DNA of 64,000 nucleotides from Carnegiea gigantea (taxonomy: Eukaryota > Streptophyta > Magnoliopsida > Caryophyllales > Cactaceae): positions 235,001-299,000 of the forward strand of contig JAKOGI010000004.1 of NCBI GenBank assembly GCA_029747015.1. Direction: 5' to 3'. The notes beneath the pieces are model-generated. The model saw only the letters and a program-made list of their open reading frames with translations, searched no databases and was not told where the DNA came from. The translations under genes were made by a program, and so were the position numbers. The stretch's first letter is position 1; the number at the start of each line of letters is the position of its first letter. This document shows, in pieces, positions 12,399 to 23,152 of the stretch.

Positions 12399-12417
12399 GT
12401 TCACTGCTACAGTGAAC
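12399..12417. other. Short perfect hairpin
   Basis: GTTCACTG, a 3-base loop CTA, then CAGTGAAC form an 8-bp stem. A related CTACAGTGCAC lies just upstream. It is near the presumed upstream end of the Helitron, but Helitron hairpins belong at the other end, so its role is unclear. Confidence 0.35.
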
Positions 12418-12521
12418 TTAAGGTGTGAAGATTTTCACACTTTAGGTGTAAACATATATATGCACACACTCGAGCGTGTGTGTCTATATATATATGCGCG
12501 TGTGTATGCACGCACTCGCGT

Positions 12522-12750
<229 letters not shown>

Positions 12751-12855
12751 TTAGTGATGCACGTTGATGATAGAGAAGAAAGGGAACGCGCTTTCGCTTC
12801 ACAAAACTTGCGGTATGAAGAACATAAACTCCTTTTCTTTATGCTCACGTGAGGC

Positions 12856-14230
12856 TAATAAACCTCTATTTAGTCCCATTTTTAACCCCAATTTGACTCA
12901 TTTTTCCCCGCGTTTTCACGTTCGATCGTGTTAAGGAAGAGTCAAATCGGCCTCCTTTAGCGTACTTTTCACTCTTTTAACATCTTTCGATATTTTCAGG
13001 AACTTTATTGAAGAAACAAAAAAATGAATAACATTTAGCAGAAAGGAGTGCCAAGGAGCCGTGAAAAGTCACAAAAAAGCGTCGCACGAATGTCCCGATG
13101 AACCGACACGACATCAACCAGCCAAGCCACGACAAACCGCACCATGTGACAAGCTAGCCAAGTGGCACGACCTGGCTGTGCCAAGTGGTACGTCGTGCCA
13201 CTCGCCCGGTTCTGACCTGGTCTGGTCAGAATTTCGGCACGGTGCCCCTGTGTCGCATGGCACAATCGTGCCACCCCCGTGTCCGCATCGCGACTTAAAC
13301 TTTCCTTCGAGTTGTTTTGGGGTTCATTCAGTTTTAGATTCAGTTTTCTCTTCCTAGACTGTTTTTTAGGTGATTTTTTGGTTTTATTTGAGAGTTCTAA
13401 TTTAATACTTTTGATTACGCTATTGGATTGAAGTTTGTTCTACTTTGAACTCATTCAATAAATTTCAGGTTCTTAATTCTCTCTCTCCTCTCTCGTTCTT
13501 GGTTGTTTTAAAGTTTGTTATAGTAGTTAAATTGAATGTTGTGTTTGTTGTTGGAAAGATGATTGTAGGCTAAATCTCCCAACTTGGGTTGGGATTAATA
13601 CCGTCTATTTGTTGTTGAATCATGGATTAGTCTCAACCCTTACTTTTCCCTTGTTGCTTGCGATTTTTACTATGCATGCCACATGCTCGATAAAATGCTT
13701 GAAAGAGTTTTCATCCATTTTTATTAGAGTTTAGGAGAGCGTTGAGAGACAAAACCTTTACTTAGTGTGGCTTAGTAGACAATTAGAGTTTCAATATGAA
13801 ATAATTAAGATTTCAATTAGGATTTGAGATTGTAAATCTTGCAATCCTTCGACATTTAGTCCCATCAGAATATGTGACTATCGTTGTAGGATTAGTCTTC
13901 GACCCTTGAGAGAGGAAGGAGATAGGCTTAACTGATAATCTATCTACTCGTAATGCATGCTTGGGTTTGTTTGGCGAGGTTAATGATTGATTCACTGGCA
14001 TAGTCGTGCTATTAATCCCAACCTAAGTGCTTTCCTTTCTGCTATTTATTCCATTAGTTAGTCGTTAAATTTTTTCTTAGTTTAATTCCAAAACTCCAAC
14101 CATGATTGCCTAGCTTGAGTAGTTAAATTGGTTCTAGTAGTTGGAAGCAAGTTCCCTGTGGAATACGACCCGTATTTGCCGTTGCTAGCTACAACTGGCA
14201 CCGTGCACTTGCGGTATTTTTAACTCAACA
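12856..14230 (+). repeat. 5' LTR of the Gypsy element
   Basis: It begins TAATAAACCTCT (the TG has become TA) and ends TTTTTAACTCAACA. It aligns over its whole length with 18776-20147. Open frames inside it, such as those around 13035-13357 and 13813-14001, are LTR sequence and not genes. Confidence 0.93.
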
Positions 14231-14235
14231 GGTTT

Positions 14236-14255
14236 TTAGCGCCATTGCCGGGGAC
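14236..14255 (+). other. Primer-binding site
   Basis: TTAGCGCCATTGCCGGGGA a few bases after the LTR matches the plant Athila/Tat primer site TGGCGCCGTTGCCGGGGA, used with tRNA-Asp, with a few changes. Confidence 0.75.
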
Positions 14256-14382
14256 TTGCGCCTTTCAATATTAGAACCGGTTTGAGCACCATAGACTAGG
14301 CTTTTCTTTTTCTTTTTACACCTTTTTATTCTCCCTTTTTCCTACTTGAAACTGTTTATGCTGTGGCAGTGTTTGCTTTTAT

Positions 14383-15800
14383 ATGCGCAGGAGGAGTCAA
14401 GGGGATCAAGACCTTATCCCATTGGACCCTGAGATAGAAGCAGCAGCCCGCCGACGTAGCGGAGAAGCGAGAAGGAGGAAGAAAGCAGAAGCAACAATGG
14501 CAGGGCAAGACCAGAGAGTGTTGCGCGACTACGCCCTGCCCCAAGCATCGGGTATTACATCGCCTATTGTGAACCCGATAGTCGAAGCCAACAACTTCGA
14601 ACTCAGGCCCGCGCTCATCACCTTCATAGAGCGGGACCAGTTCGGTGGCCACCCTTCGGACAACCCCAACGTGCACCTTCGCAAATTCCTCACGAAGTGT
14701 GACACCATTAAACTCAACGGGGTGACCATCGACGTGATTCGGCTTAGGCTCTTCCCATTCTCACTGAGGGATAGAGCCAGTGACTGGCTACAGAACGAGG
14801 AGCCCAACTCATTCACCACTTGGGAGGTTCTTTCCAAGGCATTCCTCAGCAAGTACTTCCCACCTGGTAAGACCGCTAAGTTAAGGACAGACATCACATC
14901 CTTCGTCCAACAGGATGGAGAGTCCCTTTACGAGGCCTGGGAGAGGTTCAAAGACCTCCAGCGACAGTGCCCCCACCACGGAGTTCCTGACTGGCTCCTA
15001 ATCCAAACCTTCTACAATGGGTTGGAGCGGTCAGTGAAGATCTCGGTTGATGCCGCAGCAAGGGGTGCTCTAATGGGCAAGTCAATCAAAGCAGCGAAAG
15101 CCTTGTTGGAAGAGATGGCTTCCAACAATTACCACTGGTCGAGTGAAAGAGCCACCCCTAGGAGGGGCGGTGGCAGACATGAGGTGCACGCTGTGACGCT
15201 CCTCGTAAGCAGGGTGGATGCCCTCGTACAGCGCCTGGACCAAGTGGCTACCCCATTAGTCACTTCTGCGGGGCCATCAGTGGGGCCTATGCATACTGTG
15301 AGACCTATGGTGTACAGGGACATACTTCCGTTGAGTATTACAATACTCCTCCTGGCATTGAACACGTCAACGCCTTCCACAATTACAACCCGCCACCACA
15401 AAATAACCCCCACCCCACCACCTATAACCAGGGTTGGAAGAGTCACCCAAATCCTCTTTATAAGAACCCCAACGCTCACTCCCAGAGTTCTGTCCAACTA
15501 TCTGGTTTCCACAACAAAGCTCCCTACAATCCACCTCTCCCTCCTTCTTTTGAAGTCACGTCCCACTTGAAGAGTCTCATTGAGCGCTTCATAGCGACCT
15601 AAACCAAGACTAACGAGGCTCTTAGTGAGTCTATCAATCTACTGACCTCCAGGGTCGATGCTATGGCCACCCATCAAAAGACGATGGACACCCAGATCGC
15701 CCAACAGGTGAGCCACCTGTCTCGGCCTCAGGGGCATCTCCCAAGTCAGCCCGAGACTAACCCCTGCGGTCACGTCAATGATATCTCCACGATGAGCGAG
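14383..15800 (+). pseudogene. Gag polyprotein, frameshifted
   Basis: This is the capsid-forming protein of a Gypsy element. The open frame from 14383 carries a typical retrotransposon gag domain: DNPNVHLRKFLTKCDT, RLRLFPFSLRDRASDWL, FLSKYFPPGKT, SLYEAWERFKDLQRQCPHHG and LIQTFYNGL. Near 15290 the frame shifts, and the true frame continues with a degenerate knuckle-like CETYGVQGH. A proline-rich linker follows (NYNPPPQNNPHPTTYNQG), then a coiled-coil-like stretch up to two stops near 15810, with one stop (TAA) near 15600. Residues past about 305 of the 14383 frame are out of frame and meaningless. Confidence 0.88.
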
Positions 15801-15811
15801 AGGAGAGCTCG

Positions 15812-16924
15812 GTGATGGTTCTACAGGAGGTAGTTCCAATTCCTGATTCTGCAGGAACAGAGGGGAAGAAGAGAAAAGAGAATCTGAGTTCTGCTAGGGA
15901 GACTAAGCATTCACTTCTCGCTCGCACTTACCAGCCCCCAGCGCCCCTCCCCCAGCGCCTGGCATGGTCCAAACTATCCCAGCTTGAACCTAGATTAGTG
16001 CGGTTCCTGGAGACCCTACGCCGAATCTATAGCACTAGCCCCTTCCTGGAAGCTCTCAAGGAAGCACCTGTGCATTTGAAATTTTTGAGGGAGCTCCTGT
16101 CCAAAAAGGGGAACATGGGGAAGTTTCAGTGGCCCCCCATTAGCAGATCCTGCAGTTCGCTCTTGCAGAGGCGATCGCCATCGAAACTGCAAGATCCTGG
16201 CAATTTCTCTACCCCATGCTGCATAGGGGATATGCAGATTGAGAGAGCCCTCTGCGATCTGGGCGCCAGCGTGACACTCATGCCGCTCTCTCTGCAACTA
16301 CGGGACCTCACGCCCACTAGCATGACTATATAGCCAGTAGATTGCTCCATTAGGCAGCCTGTCGGCATTCTGGAAGATGTCCCGATCCAAGTGGGCAAGT
16401 TCCTCATCCCCTGTGATTTCGTCATTCTTGACATGGATGAGGACTTTCCGGCCCCACTCATCTTAGGTCGCCCATTCCTTGCGACTACCGGGGTCATTAT
16501 CGATGTTCAGGCAGGCACTCTATCCTTCCAACTGTGTGGGAAGAGGGTGGAATTCAGTTTCCCTCCCCCCACATCGCTTTTAGCGCCTGCCCTTCCCTCA
16601 CTTTCTGACGAGCCTATCCCCATTTCCCCCTTCGATGCTATTCCTGGGGCTGATATATTTGATGGGAATGAGGGACCCCACATGCTGTTTGAAGGCTCTT
16701 CTGCTGTTTCTGCAGCCGTCCCGTTTTGTTTTGCGACCGCTTCTGCTTATCCTGGGGAGGTAGAGGATCCTATTTCACATTTCTACAGCCACCTCCCGCA
16801 TCGTTACCATCTACTATTTGGAGGTAAGGCTCAAGCTAAGGACCTTAAACAAGCGCTTCTTAGGAGGCAACCCAAGGCATTTATTGCTTTCCAAAAAAAA
16901 AAGCAAAAAAAAAAAAAAAACTAG
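15812..16924 (+). pseudogene. Gypsy aspartic protease region, broken
   Basis: Reading on from gag, this is a retropepsin-like protease that would cut the polyprotein. The catalytic motif is ALCDLGASVTLMPLS near 16245-16290, with Asp-Leu-Gly-Ala where the lineage has this same DLGAS form, and the flap-side motif is ILGRPFLATTG near 16465. One in-frame TAG at 16333 splits the domain between them. The C-terminal part (16391-16924) runs through VEFSF and YHLLFGGKAQAKDL into a poly-A tract (16893-16920) and stops. Reverse transcriptase would normally follow but is absent. Confidence 0.85.
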
Positions 16925-17001
16925 TGTCGCCCTCCTCCCTTCCCTTTTCCCCCGTGGACCCTTGCGTTTACCCCTTCCATTGCTCTTTTTCTGCGTCCTT
17001 T

Positions 17002-17040
17002 TCATTGAGGACAATGAAAATCTCAAGTATGGGGGGGTGA
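17002..17040 (+). other. Internal polypurine-tract-like motif
   Basis: CATTGAGGACAATGAAAA followed by TCTCAAGTATGGGGGGG resembles the polypurine tract found just before the right LTR of Athila/Tat elements. Here it sits right after the protease, 1.7 kb before the LTR. Confidence 0.55.
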
Positions 17041-18735
17041 GCTTATAGCTCTTTGAGAAGAATTGTGGATTTGGGGCGCGGGATGTATGATATCACTTGC
17101 ACTCGCATCATATAGATAGGACTTCATATAGCTTCACTAGGATTGTTCTTACATTTTTTGTTTATTAAAGCATGTAGTTTAGAGCATATAGTTTAGATTT
17201 TATATCTCAAAAGGAGAAGTGATCGAGTTGGGTGTCCTTAAAATTTTCAGGTGCTACTTCTTGCCCTTCTCTTCATTTCCCCTTACATCATTTACCGCTT
17301 TCTTAGTTAGATTTATTGTTTTCTAATAAATATGTGCGAAAACCCCTCTTATGATGAGAATGAAAGGGGTGATGATTGATCTGGTTGAGTTGTGTGTTAA
17401 AGTGTGGCCTGTTAATATATGAACTTTTGTGAATTGCGCTCTAACATTGTCATCTGTATTTTCCCTGCCCTATGTTATATGTCATATTGCCCTTGATATT
17501 CATGTGACTGGGCTTGATTGACCTCGATAAGTGGGATATACCTTGAAGTAAGTTGTTGGACTGTGGTAGATTTACCTGTGAGACTTTGAGCCTGATGACT
17601 ATTCATTACATATAGTCTCGTACTCTCCTTCATGTGTGACTCACCCAGGACTGCATCTCTAGAACTTGGTCTTGTTCTCTTTGAAATTGCATCTAGCATG
17701 TGCATGTGTTAATATGATTGAGGTAATTTTTGTTCTATTTAGCCACATGAGCCAAAAAACCACTCATTGATATGTACTACCCCCTTTGATAACCCTTTGT
17801 GCCTTTCCCCTTGTCTTTGTTGTTGCCCCCTACATACTACGCACTTGGTCTATTGATATTCTCCATATCCTTGTCAAGGTCTAGTGGAGCGACGCTTCCA
17901 TATTGAGTTGGGTTTGCTTCAAAGGTTAGTTCACCTTGGGTACGTTATTAGTGGCTTGTTTGGGCGGATTCGTGATTTTGAGTTTGTGTTCCCCATGCCA
18001 TTCACATGCCTTTCTCCTTTCAAAGAAAAGACATAGAAATGAATGAAAAAGGAGGAAGCAAAGGAAAAGGAAAAAAAATAGAAAAGTTGTAAATAAGGTG
18101 TTTGGCATGGGAGTGTGACAATGAGAATGCTAAATTCCTCCCTTAAGGTTTTTGTGGGGTTTATTGCTCAAATTTTTAATTGTGGTGTAAAGTTGTTGTT
18201 CCGATATTAGTTGTGAAAGTGTTTTTTGCTCCCTAATCTTTTGACTATTGGCTCCACTCTTTCCAAATTTATTCCACTTCTCACCCTTTACCTTTGACCC
18301 CATTACATCCCTTTACAAGTCCCCATGATTTACACATTGCACTTTGCATTAACGGATGGAGAATTGAGAACTCTACCGAGCTTATGGTAGTCACTCGATT
18401 GGGTAGAGTATTGAGTGCACTCTTGTTACATATTCTACACACATTGAGGGCAGTGTTTCACTTTATCCTAAAATGAGATTCTACCAGTCCTGCTTACTCA
18501 CCACTCATCAAGGAAGGTCCTGTCTTGTTATTTGCTTCGATACCAGGGCATTTGACGCACTGCATTTGGGTATGGGGACCCATGGAAGGAAGTGTGCAAG
18601 CCGTATTTAGATTGTTTCACATTCTGACTTGGCCATTTTTAATACAGAGTTTAACTTAGATTTTTGATTTTTCATCCCTTGCCTGTAAAAGGGTGCGTTG
18701 AGAGGTTTACCATCCTTCCGGATCTTTCATAGCGT
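17041..18735 (+). other. Noncoding interior of the Gypsy element
   Basis: About 1.7 kb between protease and right LTR with no supported coding sequence. Short open frames here (17475-17705, 17926-18108, 18294-18476) show no family features. Such long 3' noncoding regions are common in Athila/Tat elements. Confidence 0.7.
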
Positions 18736-18739
18736 AGTC

Positions 18740-18775
18740 TTGCTTGGGGACAAGCAAGAGATAAGCATGGGGGTG
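18740..18775 (+). other. Polypurine tract before the right LTR
   Basis: CTTGGGGACAAGCAAGAG then ATAAGCATGGGGGTG runs directly into the LTR at 18776. It is the plus-strand primer site typical of this lineage. Confidence 0.8.
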
Positions 18776-20147
18776 TGATAAACCTCTATTTAGTCCCATT
18801 CTTAGCCCCTATTTAACTCATTTTTCTCCGCGTTTTTACGTTCGACCGTGTTAAGGAAGAGTCAAATTGGCCTCCTTTAGCTTACTTTTCACTCTTTTAA
18901 CATGTTTCGATATTTTCATGAACTTTATTGAAGAAACGGAAAGATGAACAACATTTAGCAGAAAGGAGTGCCAAGGAGGCGTGAAAAGTCGCGAAAAAGC
19001 GTCGCACGAATGTCCCGATGAACCGACACGGCATCAACCAGCCGGGCCACGACAAACCGCACCATGCGACAGGCCAGCTAAGTGGCACAGCCTAGCCATG
19101 CCAAGTGGTTTGTCGTGCCACTCGTGTGGTTCTGGCCCGGTCCTGTCAAAATTTCGGCACGGTGCCCCCGGGTCACGCGGCACGACCGTGCCACCCTGTG
19201 TCCGCATCGCAACTTAAATTTTTCTTCGGGTTGTTTTGGGGCTCATTCGGTTTTAGATTCAGTTTTTTCTTCCCAGGCTGTTCTTTAGGCGATTTTTAGG
19301 TTTTATTTGAGAGTTCTAATTTGATACTTTTGATTACGCTATTGGATTGAAGTTTGTTCTACTTTGAATTCATTCAATAAATTTCAGGTTCTTAATTCTC
19401 TCTCCTCTCTCGTTCTTGGTTGTTTTAAAGTTTGTCATGGTAGTTAAATTGAATGTTGTGTTTGTTGTTGGAAAGGTGATTGTAGGCTAAATCTCCCAAC
19501 TTGGGTTGGCATTAATGTCGTCTATTTGTCTTTGAATCATGGATTAGCCTCAACCCTTACTTTTCCCTTGTTTGCTTGCAATTTTTACTATGCACGCCAC
19601 ATGCTCGATGAAATGCTTGAAAGAGTTTTCATCCATTTTTACTAGAGTTTAGGGGAGCGTTGAGAGACGAAACCTTTACTTAGTGCGGCTTAGTAGACAA
19701 TTAGAGTTTTACTATGAAGATAATTAAGATTCCAATTGGGATTTGAGATTGTAAATCTTGTAATCCTTCAACTTTAGTCCTATGAGAATAAGTGACTATA
19801 GTTGTAGGATTAGTCTTCGACCCTTGAGAGAGGGAGGAGATAGGCTTAACTGACAATCTACCCACTCGTAATGCATGCTTGGTTTGTTTGGCGAGGTTAA
19901 TGATTGATTCACTGGCATAGTCGTGCTATTAATGCCAACCTAAGTGCTTTCCTTTCTGCTGTTTATTCCATTAGTTGGTCGTTAAATTTTCCCTTAGTTT
20001 AATTTCAAAACTCCAACTGTGATTTCCTAGCTCGAATAGTTAAATTGGTTCTAGTAGTTGGAAGTAAGTTCCCTGTGGAATACAACTCGTACTTGCCGTT
20101 GCTAGGTACAACTGGCACCATGCACTTACGGTATTGTTAACTCAACA
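18776..20147 (+). repeat. 3' LTR of the Gypsy element
   Basis: It starts TGATAAACCTCT and ends GTTAACTCAACA, with canonical TG...CA ends. It aligns with 12856-14230 and is followed directly by GAGGC. Confidence 0.95.
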
Positions 20148-20270
20148 GAGGCCTGAATCAGCAGCGCATTAATCTAAGCCATTGATGTGGGATCTAACGG
20201 TAGATATTGAAAGTTCTTAGAAAATCATCGGGTTCTTATTTGAAGCGAGGTTCCCACCTGATCCCCCTCC

Positions 20271-20272
<2 letters not shown>

Positions 20273-20343
<71 letters not shown>
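20273..20343. repeat. (TA)n microsatellite
   Basis: Pure TA run between the Gypsy element and the next LTR. The ~115 bases before it show nothing else. Confidence 0.95.
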
Positions 20344-20347
<4 letters not shown>

Positions 20348-22249
20348 AATTTTACCAAGGATATTTGAAACGGGCATTGTATGACATTACGACAAGAGAG
20401 AATAATATAAGATCTTAATCTGGTTATAATTTATGATTACACAATACCTTTGTTACCTCGGTTTGGCGAGTTAAATCACCCTAGAAAGCGGTGAATAGGG
20501 TGATAATCAAAGTTGCAAGAAAATTGAAATAGAAAATGCAGAAAACTAACATGCATAAAACACACGATTTATGGAGGTTCGATCACGCATAGTCCTCCAC
20601 TCACAGGCGCCCCTCGCCGATGGAATTTTGAACATTTTTCTTTTATTAGATCGGTCGATTACACACGATTCACTAATCATACAACCTACGAGTTGACCCT
20701 ACAACTCTAGGTGTCCCAACGTACACGTTGCTCCCCAACCGTACTTGGGTAGTCGGCCCTCCGGCTAATCAACCCAATCAAATACAATGAAATATAGCAA
20801 AATACACCTTATAACAAGAAGTAAATAAACACAATAGATATGCTAATATAAGCTCGATGTATCTCTCAATGTCTTCTTCTTAATTTGCAAGTGTAGCTTT
20901 CTTTCTTATCGTTCTTTGCTTGTGCTTTCTTGTATCGCTTTCAGCTGCAAGGACCTCTTCTTTTTATAGCAAATGGAATTGAAGTCGCCATTACATTCAA
21001 AAAGGGAAAGAAAATCATCAGCTGGTCTTCAGGCCCATGGAGTCTAGCTTCAAGGCCTTGAACTGCGACTAATTTTCAGCAGCAACAGCTCCCAAAATCT
21101 TCAATGGCTAATTGTTCATTCTGTTTGGGGATTTAGCTTATCAAATCTGTTAGTCTTTATTTTTAGGCTAAGCAACAACTAGAATTTAATTTCAAAAGAT
21201 ATGGCCATATTTAGAGAATCATAATCTTATATTCAAATTTGAATCACATAATATAATATCATAAAGATCACATAATCAAAATTTGAATTTTGAATCATCT
21301 CAATATATTGTGGCAATTTATGTCAACTCAATTAAGCAATATGCCAATATTCATGTAGAATTATAACATATTTAAACAACATAAATTTTAAGATAATTCA
21401 AATATAACATGATGAATATATCAATTGACTAATCTTTTTTTGTCTTTCATCAAAATATATTAATAAACACATTGTAAGCTTCAAAAAAACTAACAACCTT
21501 GATATTATTCTAAAGATTATTCTTTGGGTTATTTGAAAAGAATTGAAATACCTATTTTTGACAAGGAATGATCATGATAATTGACATAATGTTGCACGTG
21601 ACATTATCTGCGCCACATCTTGTCCCATTGAAAATCTTGTGTGCAGGTCACATTGTTAATATCGATCTGAAAGCTGAAGCAACAAGTTTCAAAGGTTTGA
21701 AATACAAGTAAATTCCAATGGCCAAGAACTTTGTTATTTAGCTTATTTGGGTACAATGGCTAGTTTGGGGAGACTCCAAGTTATAATTAAAAGTTTTAAC
21801 TAGGTCGTTCAAGGCACAGAAGCATTTGAGTTGTCAATTGAGCTTAATATTGAGAATCATTATTCATTTGTGTTATTATTCACCTAGGTTGTCTCCAGAG
21901 AATCGTTGTCTTAAGAAAAAAGTTATATTGGGTGAGTACTTTTGGAGTTGAGAGGTCAATTTCCCTGAGCTTAAATGGAGAAGTCAACTTAAGAGTTGTA
22001 ATCTTGATAGTAGGAAGACGCTAAGATCTTGTATTTATGCCCATCTTAGTAAAAGAGAGTGTTTAATGCTAGAGTTGAGGAATGTTAGGTGGAGGCTTAA
22101 GCTTCACTAAGGCCCCACCTTATTAAAATATTGTTCAGCAGTGTCCACATTTAAATTTCCATATTTAAATTTCATAAATTGCTTTAATGTTTGGTAATTA
22201 CTCTACTTATTTCCTCTAAGATAATTTGACTAGCCTAATTGAACTTTCA
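20344..22249 (+). repeat. Left LTR of the degraded Copia element
   Basis: It begins TGTTAATTTT and ends GAACTTTCA, just before the primer site. Apart from the solo LTR inserted at 20451-21495, it holds about 200 bases (roughly 21650-21860) that are missing from the right-hand copy. Confidence 0.55.
20451..21495. mobile_element. Solo LTR with target duplication ACCTT
   Basis: A 1,045-base insert begins TGTTACCTCGG and ends AACTAACA, so its ends form the inverted pair TGTTA/TAACA. ACCTT flanks it on both sides (20446-20450 and 21496-21500). Removing the insert and one ACCTT restores a continuous match to the right LTR copy at about 31055-31080. There is no interior, so this is a solo LTR left by recombination between LTRs. 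Its CGGTGAATAGGGTGATAATC segment resembles many plant Copia LTRs and also 63800-63825. Confidence 0.88.
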
Positions 22250-22265
22250 ATTGATATTAGAACGT
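22250..22265 (+). other. Primer-binding site (tRNA-iMet type)
   Basis: ATTGATATTAGAACGT directly after the LTR end resembles the common Copia site TTGGTATCAGAGC, with several substitutions. Confidence 0.6.
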
Positions 22266-22384
22266 GTTTTTTTTGACTTGACCGTCCACAACATGATCCC
22301 ATCGGCCATCGCTAGTTACGTTATGTATGTGATTTTGACTTACGTGCACCTCTTTTAATGGGACTAACTATTTTCTTTGGAATG

Positions 22385-22720
22385 ATAGGATGTAGACTTT
22401 TATACGAACCTGCTATCGCGAGGTTTGGGAGATTTTCATCCGTAAATCAATTGAGGTTGACAAAAGGAGCGAAGAGTACACTAAAGATGATCTAAAATTT
22501 CTTTATGTGAATGCAAAAGCAAAACATATTTTATATTGTGGACTTTCGGAAAACATTTTTAACACAATGATTTGTAAAATTACTGAAGAGAATTGGGAAG
22601 CTCTTTATCAATTATATCATACTAATCGAAAATTTTTAAATCTTGACTGAGTTAAACAAGAGGACACAATTGAGCTCAATGAGCCTGAACTTCATAACGT
22701 TTAAGACAATAGTGTCCCAA
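22385..22720 (+). pseudogene. Copia gag remnant (UBN2-type)
   Basis: The frame reads YTKDDLKFLYVNAKAKHI, then LYCGLSENIFNTMICKITEE and NWEALYQLYHTN, a recognisable plant Copia gag pattern. Stops occur at 22398 and near 22650. Downstream sequence to 22950 has no clear frame and was then split by the inner Copia insertion. Confidence 0.65.
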
Positions 22721-22957
22721 ACAGAGTGTAGGGTTAATGACCAATGTCAATAAAGAAATTCAAGGTATTAAGAATGGTGCTACTCCTATGGAGAACAAAT
22801 AGGTGAAAACAAATATCAAATTTAACTCTTCTTCAAATAACATGATAAGAGTAATCCACAAGTTAAGTTGAATGAAGATCAAAAGCACAAACGACGACAG
22901 AAAAAATGTGATTTGTAAGAATCGCTAAATCTACAAAATGAGAAAAATGAGGTAAAT

Positions 22958-23152
22958 TAACGAAACAGAACAGGAAGAATGATTTGTGGAAGCAATCTGC
23001 TTGCCTTTTTCTCATTGATATGCTATCATTTTATATACAAGTGAGTGACCCCAATTTTAAGTAACTCCTAAGATACAATATTGACCCAATAAACTACCTA
23101 CCTAAAAATATTTACTGCCCAAAAATACAATATTGACAAACTAGTCTCAGTA
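22958..23152 (-). repeat. 3' LTR of the inner Copia element
   Basis: It reads TAACGAAACAGAACAGGAAG at the left and ends CTAGTCTCAGTA. It nearly matches 27505-27699. The termini by alignment are TA...TA, not TG...CA. Confidence 0.9.

Larger units (their letters stand above)
12856..20147 (+). mobile_element. Non-autonomous Ty3/Gypsy element, Tat/Athila type (gag-protease only)
   Basis: This is a complete element of 7,292 bases bounded by two LTRs and flanked by a perfect 5-base target duplication GAGGC (12851-12855 and 20148-20152). The primer-binding site resembles the tRNA-Asp-type sites of this lineage. A polypurine tract precedes the right LTR. The interior holds a gag gene and an aspartic protease, then about 1.7 kb with no coding sequence. 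No reverse transcriptase, RNase H or integrase is present, so movement needed proteins from another element. In the first ~180 aligned LTR bases I count about 16 differences, so the insertion is old. Confidence 0.93.

Noticed and set aside
12399..12417. Hairpin as the Helitron terminal hairpin
   Set aside because: The Helitron runs on the minus strand, so its 3' hairpin should be left of base 1, not here. No CTRR follows it.
13035..13357. Overlapping open frames on both strands, repeated at 18897-19299
   Set aside because: They lie inside the two LTRs of the Gypsy element. Their repeat is due to the LTR pair, not to a gene family.
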